64,000 nt of DNA from an uncultured Opitutia bacterium (GCA_903820035.1 CAIJFT010000331.1:1-64000); one strand, 5' to 3'. Positions 15,757 through 26,999 are shown, numbered from the stretch's first letter. The notes: a model not told the origin generated them from the letters alone. Numbers and translations: made by a program.

Positions 15757-15800
15757 GGTTCCGGGTACGATGGAGGTTAGGATGGGGCGGGGGAAGCGGG

Positions 15801-15832
15801 AAAAAAAAGGCCCGGTGCGGAAGCACCGGGCC
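15801..15832 (-). terminator. Rho-independent terminator downstream of the pseudopilin gene
   Basis: Minus strand GGCCCGGTGC-TTCC-GCACCGGGCC followed by TTTTTTTT. Confidence 0.92.
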
Positions 15833-15861
15833 GAGAGGGAAGCGACGTGGAGGGGAGCCGA

Positions 15862-16686
15862 TCAGGGCCCGCGGGTAGCGAGGGCTCCGCCGGCGGAGCC
15901 CAGCATGCCACCCGCGCCGGCCGGAGGCGGGATGCCGTAGATCCGGGCGCTCTGGGCGGTGTTGCTCGTATTGAAGGGGATGGCCTGACGGATGTCCTGG
16001 GGCTTGGTCTGGCTGGTGCTCGTGGGATTATTAGAGAAGAACGGTGAGGTGGCCGACTGCACGTTGGAGTAGAACGAGACATTGCCGCCCAAGAAAGCGA
16101 TGAAGCCGCCGGTGTCTTTGTAGACGCCGCTGGTGGTGTTCCAGAGGCCAGTCGAGGTCAGGCCGCGGGTGTAGATTACGGGCGTCGTGGCCGCGTCGCT
16201 CATCTTGACGCCACCGACGAACTCCCAGGAGGGCGAACGCGTGGTGGTAAAGGTCGTGTGCAGGGTATTGCGGGCGGCGGTCGGCTGGATGATGAACTGG
16301 GGATAGGTGCCGTTGAAGGCGGCGTCATTCTTACAGAAGTAGAAAGACGGGTCGGTGAGGATGTTGTTTTTGGCCAGAATGCCGGGCCACTTCCACGCCG
16401 GTTGCGGGGCGTTGAGGGTAGTGTTCGGAATGTTCTGGGGATCGGGCAGGCGGTCTTGGTTGTCGCCGGCGTAGATTTGCGCGGCTTTCAGGATTTCGCG
16501 CACGCTGTTGCCGTCGACAGAGCGCTGGGCTTTCTCGCGGACGGTGCCGACGGTCGGGATCACAATGGCGGCCAAGATGCCGATGATCGCGATAACCGTC
16601 AGAAGTTCGATGAGGGTGAAGGCGGCGGAGCGGGAGTTCAGCCGGGACACACGACCGGTGTCGTGACAACGAGGTGCAATGCGCAT
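15862..16686 (-). CDS. Type II secretion/type IV pilin-like protein with N-terminal methylation motif
   Basis: AAFTLIELLTVIAIIGILAAIVIPTVGTVREKA prepilin motif. Confidence 0.9.
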   Translation of the reverse strand: MRIAPRCHDTGRVSRLNSRSAAFTLIELLTVIAIIGILAAIVIPTVGTVREKAQRSVDGNSVREILKAAQIYAGDNQDRLPDPQNIPNTTLNAPQPAWKWPGILAKNNILTDPSFYFCKNDAAFNGTYPQFIIQPTAARNTLHTTFTTTRSPSWEFVGGVKMSDAATTPVIYTRGLTSTGLWNTTSGVYKDTGGFIAFLGGNVSFYSNVQSATSPFFSNNPTSTSQTKPQDIRQAIPFNTSNTAQSARIYGIPPPAGAGGMLGSAGGALATRGP

Positions 16687-16821
16687 GGTTTAAAAGAGAG
16701 GAGGGGTGAGGGGAAAGACGCGACTTAGCGGCGACAGTTTCGCTGAAAAACAATGGGTACAAGCAGAAATTCCCCGCGCGGGGCTGGACAAAACTTTTTT
16801 CGGGCCGCTACGCTGGACGGA

Positions 16822-17688
16822 ATGAAGATCTATCTCGATGGCAAGTTTGTGGACAGTGAGGAGGCCAAGGTATCCGTGTTTGATCACGGCCTGCTCTATG
16901 GCGACGGTGTTTTCGAGGGGATCCGGCTCTACGGCGGCAATATTTTCCGCCTCGACGAGCATCTGGAGCGTTTGGAGTACTCGGCCAAGGCGATCATGTT
17001 GGATCTTCCGCTGACCCGGGCTGAACTCAGCGAGGTGACCTGTGAGACCTGCCGTCAAAACGGCCTGACCGACGCCTATATCCGGCTCGTGGTCACGCGG
17101 GGAGTGGGCGACCTCGGGCTGGCCCCTTGGCTCTGCCCGAAGCCTTCGCTCTTCATCATTGCCAGCAAGATCTCGCTTTACCCGCAGGAACACTACGAAA
17201 ACGGCCTCGCGATCGTCACGGTGCCGACGCGTCGCATTAATCCGGCCGCGCTGCCGCCAACGATCAAGTCGTTGAATTATATGAACAATATCCTGGGCAA
17301 GATCGAGGCCAGGCAGTTCGGGGCCCTTGAAGCGATCATGCTCAACGACCAGGGTTACGTTGCTGAATGCACGGCGGACAATGTGTTCATCGTGCACAAG
17401 GGCGAAATTATTACCCCTGCCGCCTCGCAGGGCGCGCTCAAGGGGGTGACGCGCTCCTCTATCCTCGATATTGCAAAGGACCTCGGCATCCCGATCCGCG
17501 AGTGCGATATGACCCGGTATGATATCTGGGTGGCGGACGAGTGCTTTTTAACCGGCTCCGGCGCTGAAGTCATCCCGGCGGTCAAGCTCGACGGCCGCGT
17601 GATCGGTACGGGCAAACCCGGTCCGGTCACCCGGCGGGTGCTGGCGGCCTTTCGGCAGCGGGTTTTGGTTGAAGGCACGCGCATTTGA
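16822..17688 (+). CDS. ilvE: Branched-chain amino acid aminotransferase (class IV)
   Basis: MKIYLDGKFVDSEEAKVSVFDHGLLYGDGVFEGIRLYGG. Confidence 0.93.
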   Translation: MKIYLDGKFVDSEEAKVSVFDHGLLYGDGVFEGIRLYGGNIFRLDEHLERLEYSAKAIMLDLPLTRAELSEVTCETCRQNGLTDAYIRLVVTRGVGDLGLAPWLCPKPSLFIIASKISLYPQEHYENGLAIVTVPTRRINPAALPPTIKSLNYMNNILGKIEARQFGALEAIMLNDQGYVAECTADNVFIVHKGEIITPAASQGALKGVTRSSILDIAKDLGIPIRECDMTRYDIWVADECFLTGSGAEVIPAVKLDGRVIGTGKPGPVTRRVLAAFRQRVLVEGTRI

Positions 17689-17832
17689 AACGTCGCATCC
17701 TTACCCGGCTTCACCTGTTGTCGGGGCGGATTGTGCCGATAACTCCTTCGCATGACGCAATGGGTGTCGTGCGCGCACTTGCCAGCGTGGGCGAGTGTGG
17801 CATGTTTTCTGTAGAACTCTGAATACCAATCC

Positions 17833-18342
17833 ATGGCGAACCCGCTAAAGTGTGATCTTTGCTCCAAGCCCGCGACGGTCCATCTGACGCAGATCGTGAA
17901 CAATAAAGTTCACAAGGTGGACCTCTGCGAGGCGTGTGCGCAGGCGAAGGGCGTGACGGATCCGAGCGGTTTTTCGCTGGCCGATCTCCTCCTCAAGGCG
18001 TCACTTAATCCGGAGCCTGCGACTCCGGCGGGGGTGAAGTGCGAACGCTGCGGTTGCACCCAAAACGACTTCAAGAAACATGGGCGCTTCGGTTGCCCGA
18101 CCTGCTATGACACCTTCCGGGGCGTGATCGAGCCGATGCTCGAGAGCATGCACCATGGCACGGCGCACGCGGGCAAGGTTCCGACCCGGGCCTTGGAGCG
18201 CAAATCACTCCACGACCGCCTGACCAAGCTCGAGCTCGACCTGACCGAGGCGGTCAAGACCGAACGTTACGAGGACGCCGCCCGCACCCGCGATGAAATC
18301 AACCAAGTCAAACAAGCCGTCAACCACCCCGGGTCGAGCTAA
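17833..18342 (+). CDS. mcsA: McsA-like protein (CxxC zinc motifs plus UvrB/UvrC motif)
   Basis: CDLCSKPATVHLTQIVNNKVHKVDLCEACA ... CERCGC ... C-terminal UVR-type helix; upstream of mcsB/clpC. Confidence 0.9.
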   Translation: MANPLKCDLCSKPATVHLTQIVNNKVHKVDLCEACAQAKGVTDPSGFSLADLLLKASLNPEPATPAGVKCERCGCTQNDFKKHGRFGCPTCYDTFRGVIEPMLESMHHGTAHAGKVPTRALERKSLHDRLTKLELDLTEAVKTERYEDAARTRDEINQVKQAVNHPGSS

Positions 18343-18346
18343 GGCC

Positions 18347-19438
18347 ATGACGATTTCCTCGCTCATCGCGACGCCTTCGGAGCTGACCGATTCTTCGAGC
18401 AGCAAGACGGCCATCGTCCTGATGACGCGCATCCGACTCGCGCGGAATATCACCGGACACTCCTTTCCCGGCTGGGCCAAACCGGCTCAGCGCGAGGCGG
18501 TCTTCCAGATGTGTAGCGCCGCCGTGGGGGCAACCCCGCAAATGAAGCGCTCCCTGACGGTGGCCGTCGCCGATCTTTCCGAGCTGGAGCGGCAAATCCT
18601 GGTAGAGCGCCACCTGATCAGTCGCGAACTCAGCGGGGCCAAGGCCGGCGCAGGCGTGGTGATCAGCCGCGAGCAGGCGTTTTCCGTGATGCTGAACGAG
18701 GAGGACCACCTCCGGGTCCAGGTACTCCGTTCGGGCTTCAGTTTAAAGAAAGCCTGGAACGCAATCAACGAGCTGGATTCGGCACTGGAGGACCGACTCG
18801 ACTTTGCCTTCTCGCCCACCCTCGGCTACCTCACCGCCTGCCCGACCAACGTCGGCACCGCGATGCGCGCCTCGGCGATGATGCACCTGCCCGCCCTCGT
18901 TATCTCGAACCAGATGGAGAAAATAGTCCGGGCCGTGAACCAACTGGGCATGGTCGTGCGCGGGCTGTTCGGCGAAGGATCCGACGCGAGCGGCAGCATC
19001 TTTCAGATATCCAATCAGACGACGCTCGGCGAGTCCGAGGAAGACATCATCAAGCGCCTCGGCTCGGTCCTGCAGTCGATCGTGGAACACGAGCTTAACG
19101 CGCGGGCCAAGCTGATCGAGGCCGACGCCGGCAAGCTCTTCGACAAGATTGGCCGTGCCTTTGGTATTCTGCAGAATAGCCATCTGCTGAGCTCCAGCGA
19201 GGCGATGAATCTTTTGTCCCTGATCCGGCTCGGCGTCGATCTCGGCGCGTTTCCCGACGCTAACCGCGCGATCACCGACCGGTTGTTGATCGAGGCTCAG
19301 CCCGGTCACCTCCAGCACGCGCAGAAGGGCGAGTTCGACCCCGCTCAGCGCGACGTCCTGCGCGCCACCCGACTGCGCTCCGAGTTTGCCAATTTCACGC
19401 GCCCCGATTTTACTGTGCACCAGCCGGAAAAAAATTAA
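18347..19438 (+). CDS. mcsB: Protein-arginine kinase McsB (guanido kinase family)
   Basis: VLMTRIRLARNITGHSFPGWAK ... LGYLTACPTNVGTAMRASAMMHLPAL guanido-kinase signature (CPTNVGT). Confidence 0.94.
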   Translation: MTISSLIATPSELTDSSSSKTAIVLMTRIRLARNITGHSFPGWAKPAQREAVFQMCSAAVGATPQMKRSLTVAVADLSELERQILVERHLISRELSGAKAGAGVVISREQAFSVMLNEEDHLRVQVLRSGFSLKKAWNAINELDSALEDRLDFAFSPTLGYLTACPTNVGTAMRASAMMHLPALVISNQMEKIVRAVNQLGMVVRGLFGEGSDASGSIFQISNQTTLGESEEDIIKRLGSVLQSIVEHELNARAKLIEADAGKLFDKIGRAFGILQNSHLLSSSEAMNLLSLIRLGVDLGAFPDANRAITDRLLIEAQPGHLQHAQKGEFDPAQRDVLRATRLRSEFANFTRPDFTVHQPEKN

Positions 19439-19462
19439 CGCCCTCAGACCTCTTTACACGAC

Positions 19463-21988
19463 ATGTCCCAGGAACCGATGAACAACTTCACGCCGCGGGC
19501 CCAACAAGTGTTGGCACTCGCCCGCAAGGAGGCAGACCGCTTCCACCACAACTACGTCGGCACCGAGCATATCTTGCTCGGCTTGATCAAGCTGGGGCAG
19601 GGCGTGGCCGTGAGCGTCCTGCAAAAAATGGGGCTCGACCTCGAGACTGTCCGCGCCGCCGTCGAGAAGCAGGTGGGGACCGGCCAGGAGACAAAGACGC
19701 AAAATAGCATCCCTTATACGCCGCGCGTCAAAAAGGTGCTGGCGCTAGCCGGCAAGGAAGCCAAGACGCTGAACCACTCTTACGTCGGCACTGAGCACAT
19801 TCTCCTCGGCCTCCTCCGCGAGGGCGAGGGCGTCGCGGCCCGGGTTTTGAAGTCGCTCGAAATTGACATCGAGCGGACGCGCAACGAAATCCTCCGCGAG
19901 CTGGATCCCCAGTTCTCCGGTAGCCAGACGAACGAGCCCGGTGACGAAGCCGCCGCGGGCGCCGCGCAGCGCCCGGCCGGCCAGCCCGACGATAAAAAGG
20001 AGGCCAAAACCCCTGCGTTGAAGGCTTTCGGTCGCGATCTCACCGAGCTCGCGCGCAAGGGCGAAATGGATCCGGTGGTGGGGCGCAAGAACGAGATCCG
20101 TCGCGTCATTCAGATCCTCTGCCGCCGGACCAAGAACAACCCGGTCCTGATCGGCGAGGCCGGCGTGGGAAAGACCGCGATCGTCGAAGGCCTCGCCCAA
20201 GAGATCGCCTCGGGCAACGTGCCGGAGATCCTCTTTGACAAGAAGGTCATCACGCTCGACCTCGCCCTGATGGTCGCCGGCACCAAGTACCGCGGTCAGT
20301 TCGAAGAGCGGATCAAGGCCGTGATGGACGAGGTCAAGCGCGCCAAAAATATCATCATCTTCATCGACGAACTCCACACCATCGTGGGGGCCGGCGCCGC
20401 GGAAGGTGCCATGGACGCGTCCAACATCTTCAAGCCCGCCCTCTCGCGCGGCGAATTGCAGTGCGTCGGCGCGACGACCCTTAATGAGTACCGCAAGTAC
20501 ATCGAAAAGGACTCCGCCCTCGACCGCCGCTTCCAGTCCGTGAAGGTCGAGGCGCCGTCCGTCGACGACACCATTCTCATCCTGAAGGGCATCCGCTCGA
20601 AGTACGAGGATCACCACAAGGCGACGTTCACCGACAAGTCGCTCGAGACTGCCGCGAAGCTCTCCGACCGTTACATCACGGGTCGTTTTCTCCCCGACAA
20701 GGCCATCGATGTTATGGACGAGGCCGGCTCACGCGCCCGCATCGGCGCCCTGTGCCGTCCGCCGGATATTGAGAGCCTGACCAAGGAGATCGAGGCCGTC
20801 TGCGCCCAGAAGGAAAAGGCGATCAGCGAGCAGCACTTTGAAGAGGCCGCGAAGTTTCGCGATCAGGAGAAGCAGCTTCGCCTGAAACAGGAACAGGTCA
20901 CCGAGCAGTGGAAAAAACAACGTGATGAGAAGCGCGTGTTGATCGACGAGGACATGATGATGCAGGTCGTCGCCGACTGGACCGGCATTCCGCTGAACCG
21001 GATGGAGAAGAAGGACAGCGAAAAGTTGCTCGCCCTCGAAGGTGAGTTGCAGAAAGCGGTCATTGGTCAGGATGTCGCCTCGTCGGCGATCGCCCGGGCG
21101 CTCCGCCGCTCGCGCGCGGACCTCAAGGATCCGCGTCGTCCGATCGGCTCTTTCCTCTTCGTCGGCCCCACGGGCGTCGGCAAGACGATGCTCGCGAAAC
21201 AACTCGCCGCCCAGATGTTCGGCAATCAGGACGCGATCATCCAGATCGACATGTCCGAACACATGGAGAAGTTCGCCGTCTCCCGGCTGGTCGGCTCGCC
21301 CCCGGGCTACGTCGGCTACGAGGAAGGCGGCCAGCTCACGGAGGCCGTGCGGCGCAAGTCGTACGCGGTGGTCCTGTTCGACGAGGTTGAGAAGGCGCAC
21401 CCGGACGTAATCCAGCTGCTCCTGCAGATTTTGGAAGACGGGCGGCTGACCGACTCGCTCGGCCGCACGGTGGATTTCCGGAATACGATCATCATCATGA
21501 CTTCGAACGTCGGCGCGCAGCTTCTGCAGCGCCAGACCTCGATGGGCTTCGCCGCGGCGACCTCAAACTTCAACGACGCCGAGAAAATGCGCGAGAAGGT
21601 GCTCGAGGAGGCCAAGCGTGTTTTCAAGCCGGAGTTCCTCAATCGTATCTCCGATATCGTGTTCTTCCGGCCGCTCGATAAGAATGACCTGATCAAGATC
21701 GTTGAACTTGAGACGGCGAACTTTGCCAAGCGACTCAGCGAGCGCAAAATCACCCTGGAGTTTTCGCAGGAAGCCAAGGATCTGCTCATTGAGAAGGGCT
21801 ACGACGAAAAGTACGGCGCGCGCCCGTTGCGCCGGGCCGTCGAGCATTACGTGGAAGATCCGCTGGCGGAAGCTTTGCTCCGCGGCGAGGTCAAGGATGG
21901 CGAGCCGGTGCTGGTTGTGCGCGACGGCGAGAAACTGATTTTCAAGCAGAAGGCGCCGCCTGCGCCCGCCAGCGGTGTGACGCCCTGA
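19463..21988 (+). CDS. clpC: ATP-dependent Clp protease ATP-binding subunit ClpC
   Basis: Double Clp-N repeat, two AAA+ domains ([18 protein letters not shown]), UVR motif region. Confidence 0.96.
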   Translation: MSQEPMNNFTPRAQQVLALARKEADRFHHNYVGTEHILLGLIKLGQGVAVSVLQKMGLDLETVRAAVEKQVGTGQETKTQNSIPYTPRVKKVLALAGKEAKTLNHSYVGTEHILLGLLREGEGVAARVLKSLEIDIERTRNEILRELDPQFSGSQTNEPGDEAAAGAAQRPAGQPDDKKEAKTPALKAFGRDLTELARKGEMDPVVGRKNEIRRVIQILCRRTKNNPVLIGEAGVGKTAIVEGLAQEIASGNVPEILFDKKVITLDLALMVAGTKYRGQFEERIKAVMDEVKRAKNIIIFIDELHTIVGAGAAEGAMDASNIFKPALSRGELQCVGATTLNEYRKYIEKDSALDRRFQSVKVEAPSVDDTILILKGIRSKYEDHHKATFTDKSLETAAKLSDRYITGRFLPDKAIDVMDEAGSRARIGALCRPPDIESLTKEIEAVCAQKEKAISEQHFEEAAKFRDQEKQLRLKQEQVTEQWKKQRDEKRVLIDEDMMMQVVADWTGIPLNRMEKKDSEKLLALEGELQKAVIGQDVASSAIARALRRSRADLKDPRRPIGSFLFVGPTGVGKTMLAKQLAAQMFGNQDAIIQIDMSEHMEKFAVSRLVGSPPGYVGYEEGGQLTEAVRRKSYAVVLFDEVEKAHPDVIQLLLQILEDGRLTDSLGRTVDFRNTIIIMTSNVGAQLLQRQTSMGFAAATSNFNDAEKMREKVLEEAKRVFKPEFLNRISDIVFFRPLDKNDLIKIVELETANFAKRLSERKITLEFSQEAKDLLIEKGYDEKYGARPLRRAVEHYVEDPLAEALLRGEVKDGEPVLVVRDGEKLIFKQKAPPAPASGVTP

Positions 21989-22011
21989 ACAAAACGACCA
22001 ACCGTCGTTTC

Positions 22012-23853
22012 ATGAAACCCCGCCCCCCTAGATCAAAGGGAGCGGGGTTTTCATTTCTTGCCGCCGGCACCCGGCTCGTGCTCGGCCTTTTCCTCGTGGC
22101 TGCGGCCCGGGCGCAAACTCCCGGCATCCCCGAGGCGGAAACCGCTTTCGCGCCGACGCCCGCCCGCCTGTCGGTGGTGCACGCGGCGGCGCTACGGGAT
22201 GGGTGGGCGCCCCAGCGCGCCGGACTGCGGGCGGCGGCGCTGCGGGCGTACGAGCGGGAGAAGTTCGCCGCCGCCGAAGCCTGGCTGAATCTCTACCGCT
22301 GGAGCGCGCTGTTCGGAGAGCCGCAGTCGGAGTTCGTCGCCCGCTGGTTGGAGGCCGTGCAGACCGCGCAGGTGGGGCACGCCAACATGGCCCCCACCTA
22401 TGAGGCGACAGCGGCTCCGCTTGGGGCGGGCGTGTCCCGCGAATTGCAGGCGTGGCTGATCGGCAACGCGAAATTCTCCGCGGAGTTTTTCGGGGTCGTC
22501 TCGCCGGTGGATTATCTCCCGAAAACGCTGGAGATTCTAAACGACCTTTTCCGGCGCGAGCCGCTGCGCTTCAAAACCTACGCGAGTCTAGCCCTGGCCC
22601 TCGCGGTGGTGTACGACGTGCCTCCGCCTCCGTTTTTCCCCCACGGACAGGTCACCGCTGAGGCTTTGCCACGGGTATTCCCGCCGGCGGCTTCGGCGTT
22701 CTCTTGGTGGCTCAAGCAGGAAGAAACGGGACGGACCTATCAGCACCTCTCCCGGCTCGGGGCGGAGGAGTTGAAGTTCGTGATCGATGTGAGCGCACCC
22801 TTGGCGGAACTCGAATGGTCGCAGGGCGGCGTCAATCTGCCGCTCAGCCAGTTGGCGCGGGCGTACAACCTCGTCCGGTACCGTCGTGACCGTGTGGCGA
22901 ACGACCGGCCGATCTGGCCAGGCAGCGCCTACCAACTACCGGAAATCCTGAAGCAGGGCGGTATCTGTTCCGATCAGGCGTACTTCGCCACGCAAGTCGG
23001 CAAGGCGCGTGGCGTGCCGACGATCCTGATCTACGGTGCCGGCAACGACGGCCGGCACGCCTGGTTCGGCTACCTCGACGGCAATCAAGCGTGGCAACTC
23101 GATGCCGGCCGTTACGCCGAGCAGCGCTTCGTGACCGGCTATGCGCGGGATCCGCAGACATGGGCGCAATTTACCGACCATGATCTGCAATTTCTCTCCG
23201 AGCGGTTCCGGATGCTGCCGTCGTACCGGCAATCCGTCGTGCACCAGCTTTTCGCCGCCGAGTATCTCGCCGGGGGGAATGCCGCCGCCGCCGGCGTCGC
23301 GGCGCGCAAGTCGGTGAGTTTTGAACGTCGCAATGAAAAAGCGTGGGAGTCATTGCTCGCCGCGGCCCGGCGGGAAGGGCGCGATGCCCGCACGATCGAG
23401 AGCCTTTTGCGGGAGGCGGCGCTGGCCTTTCAACGCTATCCGGATCTTGAGGCCCGCTACGCGAAACGCGTGGCCGAAAGCCTCCGGGCTCGGGGCGAAA
23501 CCAGCGCCGCGGCTGCCGAATTGCGTCGGATCAGCCTCAAGCACAAGGGCGAGCGTGGGGATATCGGGGTCGAACAGGCCCGCGAACTCCTGACGCGGGC
23601 CATCGCGACCCAGCCGTTGGCCGGGCAGATCCAGACGTACAACTCCGCGGTCGATTTTCATGGTCCGGGGGCGGGGATGGGCTTCTTTGATCAGATCGTG
23701 GCCCCGTTCGTCGAACACCTGCTCGGCCTCAATCAGAAGGCGGAGGCCCTGCGGGCGGTCGCGCGGGCAAAACGTACGCTGCAGGCCCCGCCCAACACCC
23801 AACTCGCAACAGAACTCGATGGTCTCACGGCCAAGGTACACGGCGCGCGGTAG
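22012..23853 (+). CDS. Secreted protein with transglutaminase-like domain (start uncertain)
   Basis: Signal peptide GTRLVLGLFLVAAARAQ; GGICSDQAYFATQVGKARGVPTILIYGAGNDGRHAWFGYLDGNQAWQLDAGR gives Cys-His-Asp arrangement. Confidence 0.8.
   Translation: MKPRPPRSKGAGFSFLAAGTRLVLGLFLVAAARAQTPGIPEAETAFAPTPARLSVVHAAALRDGWAPQRAGLRAAALRAYEREKFAAAEAWLNLYRWSALFGEPQSEFVARWLEAVQTAQVGHANMAPTYEATAAPLGAGVSRELQAWLIGNAKFSAEFFGVVSPVDYLPKTLEILNDLFRREPLRFKTYASLALALAVVYDVPPPPFFPHGQVTAEALPRVFPPAASAFSWWLKQEETGRTYQHLSRLGAEELKFVIDVSAPLAELEWSQGGVNLPLSQLARAYNLVRYRRDRVANDRPIWPGSAYQLPEILKQGGICSDQAYFATQVGKARGVPTILIYGAGNDGRHAWFGYLDGNQAWQLDAGRYAEQRFVTGYARDPQTWAQFTDHDLQFLSERFRMLPSYRQSVVHQLFAAEYLAGGNAAAAGVAARKSVSFERRNEKAWESLLAAARREGRDARTIESLLREAALAFQRYPDLEARYAKRVAESLRARGETSAAAAELRRISLKHKGERGDIGVEQARELLTRAIATQPLAGQIQTYNSAVDFHGPGAGMGFFDQIVAPFVEHLLGLNQKAEALRAVARAKRTLQAPPNTQLATELDGLTAKVHGAR
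22015..22051 (+). terminator. Terminator-like hairpin of clpC, overlapping the proposed start of the next ORF
   Basis: AAACCCCGC ... GCGGGGTTTT, 9-bp perfect stem followed by a T-rich tract. Confidence 0.7.
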
Positions 23854-23916
23854 GGGCGCTGTTTGCGACTTACACGGTACCTGCACCCGTTTTCCCCGGG
23901 CCTAAATCCGACCGCG

Positions 23917-24831
23917 CTACTTGCCTGCGGGTAACGCCCCGGCGGCGGTGAGAAACGCCGCCAGCGCCGGCTCGGGCGTCGCGTCCTGCCGCCATCCGAG
24001 AACGAGGCGGCTTTCCGGCGCCGGTCCGGTGAGGCGGAGGAACGTGATTTCCGGGGGAAGGTATTTTGCCTCGGACGGCGTCATGAACGTCGCGCCGAGT
24101 CCGGCTCGGACCAGCCCGACGCCGTTCGCGCGCGGCCAGACTTCCTCGGCAATACGCGGCGTCACGCCCGCCGCAGTGAACGCGGCGAGGATGCGATCGT
24201 AGAAGCCCGGGTTGTGGGTGCGGGGAAAGAGCACGAAGGGCGTCGCCGCGAGATCCTGCAGGCGGACGCTCCTTCGTGGTGCGAGCCGGTGGGAGGAGGG
24301 GAGGAGTACGCCGTTGCGTTCGCGCAGGAGCACATGGGTACGAAGCCCCGGCGTCGCCGTTTCCGGGTGGAAAAAACCGCACGCGAGGTCGCCGGCCTTC
24401 AGCGCAGTGAGCTGGGTCGACGTCGGCGACTCGACGAGTTCAAGCCGGATACCCGGGTGCCGCCGGTGAAACTCCCGCAAAATCGGGGGCAGGACGGTGG
24501 CCATCGCGAGGCCGGTGAAGGCCACCCGCACGTGGCCAACCTGACCTTCCGCCAACGCCTGCAAGTCGGACGGGAGGGCGGCGAGCGCGCGCAATAGCGG
24601 CTCCATCCGCTCCAGTAAAAGCCGGCCGGCCGGTGTGACCTCGACGCCGCGGCGCGTGCGGTTGAGCAGGTCTGCGTGCAAAGCGGCTTCCAGCTGTGCC
24701 ACCGCCCGGCTCAGCGCCGGCTGGGCCACCGCCAGCGTCTCGGCCGCCTTCCGGAAATGCAGCTGCTGCGCGACCTCGCGGAAGTAAACGAGGTGGCGCA
24801 GTTCAAACGGGTAGTGATACTTGCCCGGCAT
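23917..24831 (-). CDS. LysR-family transcriptional regulator, divergent from leuCD
   Basis: FELRHLVYFREVAQQLHFRKAAETLAVAQPALSRAVAQLEAALHADLLNRTRRGVEVTPAG. Confidence 0.93.
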   Translation of the reverse strand: MPGKYHYPFELRHLVYFREVAQQLHFRKAAETLAVAQPALSRAVAQLEAALHADLLNRTRRGVEVTPAGRLLLERMEPLLRALAALPSDLQALAEGQVGHVRVAFTGLAMATVLPPILREFHRRHPGIRLELVESPTSTQLTALKAGDLACGFFHPETATPGLRTHVLLRERNGVLLPSSHRLAPRRSVRLQDLAATPFVLFPRTHNPGFYDRILAAFTAAGVTPRIAEEVWPRANGVGLVRAGLGATFMTPSEAKYLPPEITFLRLTGPAPESRLVLGWRQDATPEPALAAFLTAAGALPAGK

Positions 24832-24955
24832 CACAGACACGCAAATAAGTATTTCCCTGGCATGGCAAGGGAATGGTACTGTGGCGGGGTTCAATTGTTC
24901 CGGGGTCAGCATCCCCTGACGCCCTTTCCCCTCTCACCCTCACTCCTTTTCACTC

Positions 24956-26371
24956 ATGCCCAAATCCCTCTTTGAAAAAGTTTGGGACGCCCACAGCGTC
25001 CGCACCCTGGCCAACGGTCAGACCCAGCTGCTCATCGGTACGCACTTGATCCACGAGGTCACGAGTCCGCAGGCGTTCGGCATGGTCCGCGATCTCGGCC
25101 TCAAGGTTGCGATGCCGCACCGGACCTTCGCGACGGTCGACCACATCGTGCCCACCGACCAGTTCGCCGAGCCTTATCGTGATGAGCTGGCGCAGGCCAT
25201 GATGAATGAGCTGCGCAAGAACTGCGCCGAGTTCGGCATCACGTTCTTCGACCGCGCGTCGGGCAAGCAGGGCATCGTGCATATCGTCGGACCGGAACAG
25301 GGCATCACTCAGCCCGGTACCACGATTGCCTGCGGTGACTCGCATACGAGCACCCACGGCGCGTTTGGCGCGATCGCGTTCGGTATCGGGACCACGCAGA
25401 TCCGTGATGTCCTCGCCACCCAGTCGATGGCGCTCGGTAAACTGAAGGTCCGGCGTATCAATGTCACCGGCCACTTGCGCCCCGGCGTTTACGCGAAAGA
25501 TGTCATTCTCCACCTTATCCGCATCCTCGGCGTCAATGGCGGCACCGGTTTCGCCTACGAATACGGTGGCGACGTCTTCGACCGTTTCACGATGGAAGAG
25601 CGCATGACCGTCTGTAACATGTCGATCGAGGGCGGGGCTCGCGCCGGCTACGTCAATCCCGACGAGACCACCTTTGCCTACCTCAAGGGCCGCCCTTACT
25701 CGCCGCAGGGCGCGTCCTGGGATGCTGCGGTGACGCGTTGGAAGAGTTTCGCGAGTGATGCCGGTTGCCACTACGACGACGTCGTTAATATCAACGCCGC
25801 CGACATCGCGCCGACCGTGACTTGGGGCATCAATCCCGGTCAGGCCATCTCGATCCGCGAATCCATTCCCGATCCCACCAAGGTCACGGCGGTGGACGAG
25901 AAGGCTTCGATCGAAGAGGCGCTCGCGTACATGAAGCTGACGCCCGGCGCACCGATCAAGGGCACCAAGATCGACGTCGCGTTTCTCGGTTCCTGCACCA
26001 ACGGCCGCCTGAGCGATTTTCAGGAAGTCGCCAGGTTCATCAAAGGTCGCAAGGTGGCCGCGGGCGTGAAGGCCATCGCGGTCCCCGGCTCGCAGATCGT
26101 CGCGATCCAGTGTGAGAAACTCGGCCTCGACAAGATTCTCGCCGAGGCGGGCTTCGAGTGGCGCTCCGCTGGTTGCTCGATGTGTCTTGCGATGAACCCC
26201 GACAAGCTCATCGGCGACCAGCTCTGTGCGAGCTCGTCGAACCGCAACTTCAAGGGCCGCCAAGGCAGCACCACCGGTCGTACGATCCTCATGAGCCCGC
26301 TTATGGTGGCCGCGGCCGCCGTCACCGGATCCATCGCTGACGCCCGCGAGGTCTTCGCGCTTAACAACTAA
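24956..26371 (+). CDS. leuC: 3-isopropylmalate dehydratase large subunit
   Basis: [15 protein letters not shown] ... [22 protein letters not shown] ... GSCTNGR ... [10 protein letters not shown]. Confidence 0.97.
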   Translation: MPKSLFEKVWDAHSVRTLANGQTQLLIGTHLIHEVTSPQAFGMVRDLGLKVAMPHRTFATVDHIVPTDQFAEPYRDELAQAMMNELRKNCAEFGITFFDRASGKQGIVHIVGPEQGITQPGTTIACGDSHTSTHGAFGAIAFGIGTTQIRDVLATQSMALGKLKVRRINVTGHLRPGVYAKDVILHLIRILGVNGGTGFAYEYGGDVFDRFTMEERMTVCNMSIEGGARAGYVNPDETTFAYLKGRPYSPQGASWDAAVTRWKSFASDAGCHYDDVVNINAADIAPTVTWGINPGQAISIRESIPDPTKVTAVDEKASIEEALAYMKLTPGAPIKGTKIDVAFLGSCTNGRLSDFQEVARFIKGRKVAAGVKAIAVPGSQIVAIQCEKLGLDKILAEAGFEWRSAGCSMCLAMNPDKLIGDQLCASSSNRNFKGRQGSTTGRTILMSPLMVAAAAVTGSIADAREVFALNN

Positions 26372-26383
26372 ATTCCTCCTCCC

Positions 26384-26986
26384 ATGGCTCTCGCAAAAAT
26401 CACCCAGATCGCCGGTCGCGGCGTCTACGTTCCCGGCAATGACATCGATACCGACCGGATCATCCCGGCGCGATTTATGAAGTGCGTGACCTTTGACGGT
26501 CTCGGCGAATTTCTGTTCTACGACGTGCGCAAGAACGCGGACGGAACCGACCGGGCGCATCCGCTGAATGAGGCGCGTTTCAAGGGCGCGACCGTTCTTC
26601 TTTCCGGCGCCAATTTCGGTTGCGGCTCCTCCCGCGAGCACGCGCCGCAGGCGATCCAGAAGTACGGCTTCCGCGCTGTCGTGGCGGAAAACTTCGCCGA
26701 GATCTTCTTCGGCAATTGCACGACGCTCGGCATGCCGTGCGCCACGGCGAGCCGTGCGGACATCGCGAAGATCGCAGCGGCCATCGAAAAGAACCCGCAG
26801 ATCGAGGTCGTGGTCGACGTGGCGCAGCAGGAAATCCGCTTCGGGGACCAGTCGGTCAAGGCCGAAGTCCGCGCCGCGGCCCGTGACGCGCTGGTCAACG
26901 GGCGTTGGGACGCTATCGGCGAGTTGCTCGACGGCATGACCGCGATGAAGGCCAAGGCCCAAGGCCTGCCTTATCTCGCGGCCTGA
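26384..26986 (+). CDS. leuD: 3-isopropylmalate dehydratase small subunit
   Basis: GRGVYVPGNDIDTDRIIPARFMK ... GANFGCGSSREHAPQAI. Confidence 0.97.
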   Translation: MALAKITQIAGRGVYVPGNDIDTDRIIPARFMKCVTFDGLGEFLFYDVRKNADGTDRAHPLNEARFKGATVLLSGANFGCGSSREHAPQAIQKYGFRAVVAENFAEIFFGNCTTLGMPCATASRADIAKIAAAIEKNPQIEVVVDVAQQEIRFGDQSVKAEVRAAARDALVNGRWDAIGELLDGMTAMKAKAQGLPYLAA

Positions 26987-26999
26987 GCCGGCCGCGGAG

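Noticed and set aside
16390-16430. ttgagggtag in the pilin gene as another heptamer array
   Set aside because: Only one unit; encodes ordinary pilin sequence TTLNAPQP, likely coincidence.
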